DNA from: UA16 sp002292325
GTDB taxonomy: Bacteria; Bacteroidota; Bacteroidia; Flavobacteriales_D; Sanyastnellaceae
Reading direction: 5' to 3'
Assembly: GCA_943788645.1 (NCBI GenBank)
Contig: CALSRC010000005.1
Coordinates: forward strand, 1 to 64,000
Length of the DNA: 64,000 bases
Part shown: piece by piece, positions 27,258 through 35,442 of the stretch
How positions within the stretch are numbered: position 1 is the first letter of the stretch
Layout of the letters: every line of letters starts with the position of its first letter
Translations under genes and position numbers: made by a program
The notes under the pieces: model-generated
What the model was told of the DNA's origin: nothing
The model's input: the letters and a program-made list of their open reading frames with translations, nothing else
Databases searched by the model: none

Positions 27258-28227
27258 ATGAAGAACCTTTTCACACTGGCTGCGGCCTCTTTTCTCGCCT
27301 TCGGTGCGAGTGCCAGCAATGTTGAGTTGGTCGTCGAAGCTGTAGACAACGGCGGCCAAGTTGAAGGAAACACGTACCGCGTTTACGCAGTATTGCCCTC
27401 AGCAGAGCATTCGTTGCACGCTGTTTTTGCTGACGGCGAGCACGTACTCAACGTCGCTACAACATCTGACTTCTATCAACACCAATATGGTAGCTTTTCG
27501 TCTTTGGACGTGAACAACCAAATTGTTGCCTTAGAAGGCTCTCTAGCTTATGACAGCTGGGTAACGATCGGGGCTACTAACAGCACCAATAACAACCTTT
27601 GGACTGTAGGTGTTGATTACAACAACTTCCTCGGAGGTTCTGAATTGACTGTTACAGACGGTGCTTGGTTCGTTGTTCCTACGGATGTCCAGGCGGCTAC
27701 AGAAGCAGGCAACCGTGTTTTGTTGATGCAATTGACAACTGACGGAACAGCTACTGGTATTCTGAACCTTCAAGGTTGGGATGCAGACGGAGCTGCATGG
27801 CGCGCTTATGACTTGACGTTCTCTTCTACAGATGCGCAAGTTTTCGGCTGCACTGACGCAGAACGCTGCGAACTTCAACGTTGACGCTACGTACAACGAT
27901 GGTTCTTGCTTCGGTCAGAACAACGGTGATAGCCATGGCTTGTCAAACATCGACAACGACACATCGTGGAACATTTTCCCAAACCCTGTTTTCGAAAGCA
28001 CGTTCAGCGTGAAGTTCGATCGCGAGTTGAACTTGGGAGGTGAGAACATCATCTTGGAAGTTACTGACATGTCTGGAAAGGCTGTTGTTTCTCAGGAGAT
28101 CGCTCAAGAAAACATTGTTGGAGGAAACCGCATCGTTGTCAAGCATGACTTGGCTGCTGGAAACTACACAGTTTCTGTAAAGCACGAAAACTTCAGCGAC
28201 GCACAAAACATTGTTGTATCGAAGTAA
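27258..28227 (+). CDS. T9SS type A sorted secreted protein with one CNYD-type repeat, frameshifted
   Basis: About 320 residues once joined. The signal peptide is MKNLFTLAAASFLAFGASA. A beta-rich domain of about 175 residues follows (VVEAVDNGGQVEGNTYRVYA ...), then a single cysteine motif, GCTDANAANFNVDATYNDGS, then a T9SS type A domain (WNIFPNPVFESTFSVKFD ... AAGNYTVSVKHENFSDAQNI). One extra G near 27863 (GCAGAACGC for GCAAACGC) ends the first frame early. The cysteine motif is the same module that makes up the giant protein at 7655. The open frame upstream of 27258 is not part of the gene. Confidence 0.8.
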
Positions 28228-28250
28228 TTCGAACACGACTTATTTGAAAG

Positions 28251-28276
28251 AGGGACCCTTCGGGGTCCCTTTTTTT
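28251..28276 (+). terminator. terminator of the T9SS cargo gene
   Basis: AGGGACCC-TTCG-GGGTCCCT stem followed by a T run, 24 bases past the stop. Confidence 0.92.
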
Positions 28277-28318
28277 GTGCGCGATTATAGACGGACTAAC
28301 TTAGCTGAAAACAATACA

Positions 28319-29662
28319 ATGAAGTTTCATTTCCTTCTAGGCTTAGCGACGTGTGTCATTCTTTATGGCTGTGACTTAAATCAGCAACCTTTGCCCGCAT
28401 TGACGTCTAGTCCTTTTTATGGTGACATAGGAATGCGAGAGGGAACGCTTTGGTTTCAATTATCCGGAAATGGGGATGCACGGGATATCCTTTTAGAAGT
28501 ATGGAACGACTCAACGGAAGTCAAAATCTATCGCCCAACATCCGCTGGTCTTGCCAATTGCTATCATGTTTTAGCTCATGATTTGATGCCAGGACAGAGC
28601 TACAACTCTTTATTGACGTGTAATGGACATGATTTAAGTGACACCTTGAAGCTTCATACCCAGGTTCTTTGGCAGTACAGGGAAGATCCTCCTTCGTTTA
28701 AAATCGCGACTGGCAGTTGCAGTTACATCAACGAAACGAAATTTGATCGTCCCGGAAAGCCATACGGAGGAGAGAGTGAGATCTTCGAAACCCTAGCTCA
28801 AGAATCTGCAGACGCCATGTTTTGGCTTGGTGATAATGTTTATTTACGCGAAGCAGACCTCGGAAGTATTCACGGATACATTCATCGATACAACTATACC
28901 AGATCAACTCCAGAAATTCAAAAACTGCTTTCTTCTGGAGTTCATTACGCCATTTGGGACGACCATGATTTTGGTCCGAATGACTGCGACGGGTCTTGGA
29001 TTCATCAGGACTGGGCTAAACGCACGTTTGATGCATTCTGGGCTAACCCTGAATCGGGATTACCGGGTGCCCCAGAGTTGAACACAACAACGTTCCTGCT
29101 CAATGATGTGCAAGTATTCCTCTTGGACAACAGAACTCATCGGGTCAACCATGGAATGGGAGGTGAAAAACGACAAATGCTTGGGACCATTCAAATGGAG
29201 TGGTTACTGAATGGGCTAAGAAACAGCCGTGCACCGTTTAAGCTGGTCGCAATAGGTGGACAAATGCTCAGTGATGCAGCGATCTATGAAAATTTCGCTC
29301 AATTTCCAGAGGAAAGGGCTTACCTCCTTGAGGAACTCGATCGATTGGATATTCGGGGGGTTGTGTTTTTGACAGGCGATCGTCATAACAGTGAACTGAC
29401 CAAGTTTCAACTGCCCCAAGGAAACTGGGTTTACGATCTGACAGTCAGCCCATTAACAAGCGGGAGTTATGACCATACAGAGGAGCCCAATACACTTAGA
29501 GTAGAAGGCACAATGGTCGGCGTAAGAAATTATGCCACTCTTGAATTCAGCGGCCCCCGCAAGGAACGTGTTTTGAAAATGACTGTAAAGGATAAACAGG
29601 GCGAACAACTATGGACTCGGTCTATCCATGCTGGAAAACGGCATGTATTGAGTCCGGAATGA
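28319..29662 (+). CDS. PhoD-like alkaline phosphatase D family lipoprotein
   Basis: About 447 residues from ATG 28319; the longer open frame upstream runs through the preceding terminator. The lipoprotein signal is LATCVILYGCDLN. The metallophosphatase core shows FKIATGSCSY, WLGDNVYLRE, WDDHDFGPNDCDG and LTGDRHNSEL, the ligands of the PhoD calcium/iron site. The family hydrolyses phosphodiesters or phosphomonoesters outside the cytoplasm and helps phosphate scavenging. No Pho-box-like element was recognised upstream. It stands as a single gene before a convergent small gene. Confidence 0.88.
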   Translation: MKFHFLLGLATCVILYGCDLNQQPLPALTSSPFYGDIGMREGTLWFQLSGNGDARDILLEVWNDSTEVKIYRPTSAGLANCYHVLAHDLMPGQSYNSLLTCNGHDLSDTLKLHTQVLWQYREDPPSFKIATGSCSYINETKFDRPGKPYGGESEIFETLAQESADAMFWLGDNVYLREADLGSIHGYIHRYNYTRSTPEIQKLLSSGVHYAIWDDHDFGPNDCDGSWIHQDWAKRTFDAFWANPESGLPGAPELNTTTFLLNDVQVFLLDNRTHRVNHGMGGEKRQMLGTIQMEWLLNGLRNSRAPFKLVAIGGQMLSDAAIYENFAQFPEERAYLLEELDRLDIRGVVFLTGDRHNSELTKFQLPQGNWVYDLTVSPLTSGSYDHTEEPNTLRVEGTMVGVRNYATLEFSGPRKERVLKMTVKDKQGEQLWTRSIHAGKRHVLSPE

Positions 29663-29668
29663 AGAAAT

Positions 29669-29893
29669 TCACCAGTCCTCGTCGAGCAACAGATCCGTAC
29701 GTTTTGGGCGTGACTCGAGTTTAATCAGGTAATTCACACCCTGGACAGTAACGCGCACGGCTTTGCAAATGATTTGACGACCAGGAATTTCGAACTCAAA
29801 CGTATAATCGTCATATCCATGAGGATAGGTTGCATTAAGCGATTCCAGCACTTCCATGGGCAACTTCCGATAGCTAATGATTAAATTTCGCAT
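29669..29893 (-). CDS. small conserved hypothetical protein
   Basis: 74 residues, acidic C-terminus (TDLLLDEDW). It contains a patterned beta-rich region (DDYTFEFEIPGRQIICKAVR, then VNYLIKLESRP) with no known catalytic motif. It is divergent from pdxH with 69 bases between, and it ends 6 bases from the PhoD stop. The regular alternation of hydrophobic residues and intact frame support a real gene; no function can be given. Confidence 0.6.
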   Translation of the reverse strand: MRNLIISYRKLPMEVLESLNATYPHGYDDYTFEFEIPGRQIICKAVRVTVQGVNYLIKLESRPKRTDLLLDEDW

Positions 29894-29962
29894 GATAGTA
29901 TAGTATTCTCCGACCTATACTCGGTACGATAGCAAAAGGTTACACCCGCAATTGAATTCTAC

Positions 29963-30607
29963 ATGACTGATTCTTTAGAGACCACACGCAAAGATTATCA
30001 ACGGTCTCACCTTGTCTTCAATCAATTACCTTCTGACCCGAGTGATTTACTCATTCAATGGCTTGAAGATGCTCAAGGATGCGACCCAGAAGATTACAAC
30101 GCGATGGTTCTTTCCACGCGCTCTATGGAAGGTGGGAGTAATTCTAGGATTGTATTATTGAGAGCATTTGAAGAAGGTTCCATTCGTTTCTTCACGAATT
30201 ACGACTCTACAAAAGGACGAGAGATTACGGCTTGTCCGAACGTCTCGTGCCTGTTCTTCTGGCCACAATTAGAACGTCAAGTGCGAATCAAAGGTCGCGC
30301 CAAGCTTAGCGGAGCAGAAATCAGTAATCGATATTTTGAAAGTCGTCCAAGATCCAGTCAAATTGGAGCTTGGGCATCGAAACAGAGCCAAGAAGGCACA
30401 GAAGGTGAATTGGAATCTCGTATCGCGACTTTGACAGAGAAGTTTGCGAACGAAGCCATTTCACGGCCCACATTTTGGGGAGGATTCGACATTGAGCCCC
30501 ATGAATATGAATTCTGGCAAGGCCGGCCAAGTCGACTGCATCAACGCTACTGTTATCGTTGGTCTCAGTCTGCGCGTGCTTGGACAACCCAACGTATAGA
30601 TCCCTGA
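29963..30607 (+). CDS. pdxH: pyridoxamine 5'-phosphate oxidase
   Basis: 214 residues, the normal length for PdxH. Conserved stretches are NAMVLSTRSMEGGSNSRIVL (FMN/PLP site), FFTNYDSTKGRE, the FFWPQLERQVRIKGRAKL block, YFESRPRSSQIGAWASKQSQ and the C-terminal substrate region GRPSRLHQRYCY. The flavoenzyme oxidises pyridoxamine or pyridoxine phosphate to PLP, which the aminotransferases in this window need. It is convergent with the RlmI-like gene. Confidence 0.95.
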   Translation: MTDSLETTRKDYQRSHLVFNQLPSDPSDLLIQWLEDAQGCDPEDYNAMVLSTRSMEGGSNSRIVLLRAFEEGSIRFFTNYDSTKGREITACPNVSCLFFWPQLERQVRIKGRAKLSGAEISNRYFESRPRSSQIGAWASKQSQEGTEGELESRIATLTEKFANEAISRPTFWGGFDIEPHEYEFWQGRPSRLHQRYCYRWSQSARAWTTQRIDP

Positions 30608-30634
30608 CAATGAGACAATTTAGGAGCTGCCCGA

Positions 30635-31825
30635 TTAGTCAATCCGCAATACCAGCCCTTTTAAGTAAGCCCCTTCCGGATGAAACGCGCTCACAGGGTG
30701 ATCTGCGGGCTGATGGAGACGGTGTAATATTCGAACGGTTCGGCTTGACTGAATTGCTGCCGCAATGATGGTGTGAGTGAACAGTCGATCATCGACTGCT
30801 TGTGAACAAGAAAAAGTAAAAAGAAGTCCTCCGGGTTTCATGGATTGAATGGCCCTCTGATTGATTCGTTTATATCCTTGAATTGCCTGATGTCGAGCAG
30901 AGGCACTTTTTGCAAATGCAGGAGGGTCGAGCACCACAATATCAAAGTCAGCGACGCCACCTTTCAAATACTCCATGGCATCAGCCTCAATTATTTCATG
31001 ATCGCCGGTTGAAAATGAATTTAAGCCGACCGCTTGTTCAGCCAGTTCCAATGCCCGAGACGAACTATCCAGACTGCATGCCTTTAGCGCTCCGCCTTGC
31101 AAAGCCGAGACAGAGAATCCCCCGGTATAACTAAAAACATTCAGCACATTTCGACCCTCAGCGAGGGAGGAAAGAAGGGTCCTATTCTCTCTTTGATCGA
31201 TGAAAAATCCTGTCTTTTGGCCTTGTTTAAGGTCAATCACAAAAGATCTTCCTCGTTCCTTAGGGCCCCAATCAGTGGGTTCTTCCCCATAAATAAATCC
31301 ATCTTCAACGGTTTCAATCCCTGATTTTCGCAAGACTTTTGCGGACTTATTGTAAATGCCTTTGAGTTCAGGTAGCTCGTGAATAAGGGCATTTTTAATT
31401 CGCTCGATTTCACGATGCATCCCTGATGAATGCGTCTGAATGACGGCAATCCGATCGTAGTAGTCGATGATCAATCCTGAAAGCCCATCTCCTTCGGCAT
31501 GAACCAGTCGGCAGATGTTCTGATCTTTTCCTTCCAACAATCCCAAATCACGACGAATGACAACCGCCTGACCAATTCGGTTATTCCACCATTCTTGATC
31601 GAGAATTGCCTCTTCGAACGACAACATCCTCACCGCAATCGAAGTGTTGCGGCTGTAATGTCCGTAGCCTAGCAATCTTCCTTTATTGGCATGCACGGCA
31701 ACCAAGTCACCTGTTACTGGAGCGCCTTCTAAGCGCTTGATAGCACCACTAAACACCCAAGGATGCTTTCGAAGGAGGCTCTCCTCTTTGCGGGCTTTTA
31801 GAAATACCGACTTTTCACTAATCAT
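30635..31825 (-). CDS. rlmI: 23S rRNA (cytosine-C5)-methyltransferase, RlmI family
   Basis: 396 residues from the ATG at 31825, the same length as E. coli RlmI; the open frame reaches 31909 but the extra part overlaps recQ. An N-terminal PUA domain (KHPWVFSGAIKRLEG) precedes an EEHGF-like linker and a Rossmann methyltransferase domain with VLNVFSYTGGFSVSAL, a DPPAFAKS motif and FSCSQAV, whose Cys is the catalytic type used by m5C enzymes. It likely methylates 23S rRNA. It follows recQ by 22 bases and may share its transcript. Confidence 0.87.
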   Translation of the reverse strand: MISEKSVFLKARKEESLLRKHPWVFSGAIKRLEGAPVTGDLVAVHANKGRLLGYGHYSRNTSIAVRMLSFEEAILDQEWWNNRIGQAVVIRRDLGLLEGKDQNICRLVHAEGDGLSGLIIDYYDRIAVIQTHSSGMHREIERIKNALIHELPELKGIYNKSAKVLRKSGIETVEDGFIYGEEPTDWGPKERGRSFVIDLKQGQKTGFFIDQRENRTLLSSLAEGRNVLNVFSYTGGFSVSALQGGALKACSLDSSSRALELAEQAVGLNSFSTGDHEIIEADAMEYLKGGVADFDIVVLDPPAFAKSASARHQAIQGYKRINQRAIQSMKPGGLLFTFSCSQAVDDRLFTHTIIAAAIQSSRTVRILHRLHQPADHPVSAFHPEGAYLKGLVLRID

Positions 31826-31847
31826 ACGGGCGAAGATAATCGAAGCG

Positions 31848-33773
31848 TCAACAGCTCGTCTGATAAATACGACCGTCCTCCATTCGAACTTCACCATCCA
31901 CATAAGCAAGTTTCATTGCTGCTATAAAAAGAGGTAGCTCACCAATTGGTTTGGAGGATAACCAAGACTCCCAATGGAGCCCCTCACGGGGTATTTCCTT
32001 TAGCCAATCTGATTTGACGCGATCAATATTCGCGAGTTTACAACGATCACAGACCCCACAAGGATTCGAATCTGGAAACCCGAAATAATCTTCAATAAAC
32101 TGCTGTCTGCATGGCGTTTCTGAAACAAATAGGGCTATTTTCTCTCCTCTCTGAACCCGATATTCTTGAGCAATTCTTCCTTCTCGGTCGGGAATGAAAA
32201 CGTTTGACGTCACCTCACGCGGACGAGCCCATTTCACTGAAACTTTGCCAGGAATAACGTCATACCGAATCCATCCTCGCGACTGAAAAGTTTTCAGCAC
32301 GGCTTCTGCTTGTGTGGCTTGGACATGCCAGTATTGGAAATCTCGCAGAGTCCAAGAGGCTTTTCCCTGCCTGGCAGATTTTAAAAGGAATTTGGACCAC
32401 ATCGTGTCATCGTTCTGCAGTGCTGGAAGGGCAGAAGGATTTAGACGAATATCGTACGTAGTGCCAATAGAAGATTGAACAGCATCAAAGTATCCTGCAC
32501 GTTCCAGAAAGGACAGGGATTCTTTCGCCTGTGACGTGCGAATCCCTGCTTTTGCAGCCCAGGATTCCAGTGAAAATCTAATGGAGTCATCAGGACATTC
32601 CCCAATGGCTACTTCACCTTGATTGGCAACGAATTGGTACAACGACCGAATCAAATCCAATTGTGGCGCTTTTCGTTCAATCCGTTCCTGGGATTCTTGG
32701 ATTTTTGCATCATTGAGAAACAGGATGCATTGACTTCGGGCACCATCGCGACCAGCCCTTCCAGCCTGCTGAACATAGGTTTCCAAGTTCTCAGGCAAAA
32801 AAGGATGGTACACCCAACGGACATCAGGCTTATCGATCCCCATTCCAAAAGCGCTTGTGCAGACAACAACCCGTATTTCGTTGCTAACCCATTTCCTCTG
32901 CCGTTCTTCTCTCAACTTGAGGTCAAGGCCAGCATGATACGCGGCCACTCCTCCTCGAACTCCCTGCAGTCTTCGAGCCCAAACTTCAGCTTCGAACCGA
33001 GTAGGGACATAAACCAATCCCGATCCCGCAGATTCATTCACGGCTCGAAGCAATTGCGCATCGGGATCTCGGACATCACAGATCCCGTATTCCAGATTGG
33101 GCCTGCGCGGGGAGAATCGATACGAATGGACATCTTTTAATCCGAGTGAATCTACGATGTCCTTCGCTACATCAGGCGTTGCTGTGCCAGTGAAGCAGCC
33201 GCATACCGCGTTTTTGAATCGTGGAAGGAACCGATGAAGGGATCTGTATTGTGGCCTAAAATCATGGCCCCATTCAGAAATGCAATGTGCTTCATCAATT
33301 GCAATGGTTCGAACATCCCAATTGTCCATTCGCGCCACAACGTCGGGGTGATTCACACGTTCAGGAGAGATGAACAGAAAAGCAGAGGGAAGCCTTTCGA
33401 TGCTATCTAAAACTTGATCAAATTGACGTTTGTTCGACACGCCACCCAATGAAAAAGCACGAATCCCACGTTGCTTCAAGTCATCAACTTGATCCCTCAT
33501 AAGAGCAATCAAGGGAGACACAACGACGGTGAGGCCGCCTCGCACCAAGCCCGGCAATTGATAGCACATTGATTTTCCACCACCGGTCGGGATAACCGCA
33601 GCCATATGATGACCGGTTATGAGTGAAGCGATCGGGCCCTCTTGGTGGGGTCGCAACGAATCGTATCCCCAATGCTTTTTAAGCAAGGAGCGCACAACTT
33701 CGTGTTGATTTGAGTTAATATTTTTCAATAGCTCTTTTTCCAATCCCCGATAGATGAGCGAACTTGCGCCCAA
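31848..33773 (-). CDS. recQ: ATP-dependent DNA helicase RecQ family
   Basis: 641 residues. Helicase motifs in order: PHQEGPIASL (motif 0 region), TGGGKSMCYQLPGL (I), IDEAHCISEWGHDFRPQY (II and the aromatic-rich loop), FTGTATPDVAKDI (III), CTSAFGMGIDKPDVRWV (V) and QQAGRAGRDG (VI). The RecQ-Ct zinc region has four cysteines (Cys-Arg-Gln-Gln ... CGVCDRC), then a winged helix. No HRDC domain is evident at the C-terminus. No in-frame ATG precedes motif 0, so it starts at TTG 33773 or a TTG just inside. It is divergent from tpiA, only 12 bases away. Confidence 0.93.
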   Translation of the reverse strand: MGASSLIYRGLEKELLKNINSNQHEVVRSLLKKHWGYDSLRPHQEGPIASLITGHHMAAVIPTGGGKSMCYQLPGLVRGGLTVVVSPLIALMRDQVDDLKQRGIRAFSLGGVSNKRQFDQVLDSIERLPSAFLFISPERVNHPDVVARMDNWDVRTIAIDEAHCISEWGHDFRPQYRSLHRFLPRFKNAVCGCFTGTATPDVAKDIVDSLGLKDVHSYRFSPRRPNLEYGICDVRDPDAQLLRAVNESAGSGLVYVPTRFEAEVWARRLQGVRGGVAAYHAGLDLKLREERQRKWVSNEIRVVVCTSAFGMGIDKPDVRWVYHPFLPENLETYVQQAGRAGRDGARSQCILFLNDAKIQESQERIERKAPQLDLIRSLYQFVANQGEVAIGECPDDSIRFSLESWAAKAGIRTSQAKESLSFLERAGYFDAVQSSIGTTYDIRLNPSALPALQNDDTMWSKFLLKSARQGKASWTLRDFQYWHVQATQAEAVLKTFQSRGWIRYDVIPGKVSVKWARPREVTSNVFIPDREGRIAQEYRVQRGEKIALFVSETPCRQQFIEDYFGFPDSNPCGVCDRCKLANIDRVKSDWLKEIPREGLHWESWLSSKPIGELPLFIAAMKLAYVDGEVRMEDGRIYQTSC

Positions 33774-33785
33774 GAACCAAAGGTC

Positions 33786-34547
33786 ATGAAGAACATCGTA
33801 GCAGGAAACTGGAAGAGCAATAAATTAATGAACGAAGCGCTGGAGTTGATGGACGCCGTGAGCAATGGCCTTCCAACTCTGCGCCATACCGAAGTCCTGA
33901 TTGCCCCGCCATCTCCATACTTATCAGGGATGACAACGCTTGGAGGCCCTATCCATATTGCCGCACAATCATGCAGTGCTTCTTCAATGGGAGCACATAC
34001 GGGTGAGCATACAGCAGAAATGTTGATTTCGGCTGGGGTGCATGGCGTATTGATTGGCCATTCGGAGAGGAGGGAGGCCTACGGCGAATCCAACGAAGTA
34101 GTGCAATCCAAGGTTAATCGAGCAATTGATGCAGGGTTGCAGGTGATCTTATGTTGTGGTGAAGCTCTTGAGCACCGGGAATCTGGAACGCATTTCAGTT
34201 GGGTTGAGTCTCAATTACGAAGTGCTTTGAAATCCGTCAAGCGGGAACAAATGACGCGTCTTGTTATTGCATACGAACCCATTTGGGCAATTGGGACTGG
34301 AAAAACTGCGACGTCCGATCAAGCACAAGAAATGCACGCATTCATTCGAAAATTAATAGCGAGTCTCTACGACATCGACACAGGAAAAGGTTGCCGAATA
34401 CTGTATGGTGGAAGTTGCAAGCCTTCCAATGCACTTGAGATTTTTAGTCAAACGGACGTCAATGGTGGACTCATTGGTGGCGCCGCATTGGATGCGGCTT
34501 CATTTTTAGCCATCATAGCAGCCTCAGAATCCTCGTTTGGAGCATGA
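33786..34547 (+). CDS. tpiA: triosephosphate isomerase
   Basis: 253 residues, standard length. Active-site residues are visible: Asn8 and Lys10 in VAGNWKSN, His in LIGHSERRE, Glu in VIAYEPIWAIGTGKTA, and the phosphate-binding ILYGGSCKPSNA and VNGGLIGGAALD. It interconverts dihydroxyacetone phosphate and glyceraldehyde-3-phosphate in glycolysis. Its stop overlaps the prmA start (ATGA), and the two lead a four-gene unit that runs to 41,963. Confidence 0.96.
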   Translation: MKNIVAGNWKSNKLMNEALELMDAVSNGLPTLRHTEVLIAPPSPYLSGMTTLGGPIHIAAQSCSASSMGAHTGEHTAEMLISAGVHGVLIGHSERREAYGESNEVVQSKVNRAIDAGLQVILCCGEALEHRESGTHFSWVESQLRSALKSVKREQMTRLVIAYEPIWAIGTGKTATSDQAQEMHAFIRKLIASLYDIDTGKGCRILYGGSCKPSNALEIFSQTDVNGGLIGGAALDAASFLAIIAASESSFGA

Positions 34548-35419
34548 TTGATAAAGCAGATCAGTTCTTCCGTCTTCAACTGAACCTTCATCCCGTATTG
34601 CCCGCAAGGGAAATCGCAATCGCCTGGCTTGACGGTTTGGGATTTAGCATGTTCGAAGACAGCGAACAGGGGCTGGTGGCATTCGCGAAACAGTCCGACT
34701 TGCAAGAAGAAGGGATTCAAGAGGTGCTGACATCATTGGCTGAGATTGCCGTTGTCTCCGTCGATAAAAGCTGGATAAAATCAGAAAATTGGAATGCGCA
34801 GTGGGAGGCCGATTTTGAACCGATTGACGTGGTTGGGAAAATCCTCATGCGGGCTCCATTTCACGCACCTCCTCAGACGGGCTTGGATATCATCATACAG
34901 CCTGAAATGTCATTTGGGACGGGGCATCATCCTACGACCTGGCAAATGATGTATGGGCTTCTTGATCTAAATTTAGCTGGCAAATCCGTCTTGGATGTTG
35001 GATGTGGAACGGGCGTCCTGGCTATTGCGGCAAAGAAAATGGGAGCATCCGAGGTCGTGGCCTTTGACGTGGACGAATGGTCCCATCAAAACACGTTAGC
35101 CAATTTGGAGAGAAATTCATTGATCAACCAAATCACAACATTTCAAGGCAGCATAAAGGATCTACCTAAAAGGTTCAATTCCTTTGATGTGATTCTTGCG
35201 AATATCAATCGAAATGTCTTGACTTCGGAAATGCCGCTTTATTCCAAATATTTGATGCCCGGCGGATCTCTTTTGCTCAGTGGATTCTTTCAAAGTGACA
35301 TCGAAGCTGTTTCGCTTGCAGCACAAAACGAGGGGCTGGAATTATTCCAAGAACAGACCCGTGAAGATTGGGCTTGTCTTCTGTTGACAAAGACAAATGG
35401 CAGGAACACTATTTCATGA
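34544..35419 (+). CDS. prmA: ribosomal protein L11 methyltransferase
   Basis: 291 residues. The family signature FGTGHHPTTWQM, the SAM-binding VLDVGCGTGVLAIAAKKMGA and the catalytic-site motif LANINRNVL are all present. PrmA trimethylates ribosomal protein L11. The gene overlaps tpiA by 4 bases; the tpiA-prmA pair is common in Bacteroidota. Confidence 0.93.
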   Translation: MIDKADQFFRLQLNLHPVLPAREIAIAWLDGLGFSMFEDSEQGLVAFAKQSDLQEEGIQEVLTSLAEIAVVSVDKSWIKSENWNAQWEADFEPIDVVGKILMRAPFHAPPQTGLDIIIQPEMSFGTGHHPTTWQMMYGLLDLNLAGKSVLDVGCGTGVLAIAAKKMGASEVVAFDVDEWSHQNTLANLERNSLINQITTFQGSIKDLPKRFNSFDVILANINRNVLTSEMPLYSKYLMPGGSLLLSGFFQSDIEAVSLAAQNEGLELFQEQTREDWACLLLTKTNGRNTIS

Positions 35420-35442
35420 AATAGACGTTGTACTTTCAAGCC

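Noticed and set aside
28211..28318. Longer start of the PhoD-like gene
   Set aside because: The extension passes through a strong terminator and ends at a typical lipoprotein signal start at 28,319.
32619..33140. 173-residue open frame antisense to recQ
   Set aside because: The opposite strand carries clear helicase motifs; this frame has no family features or start signals.
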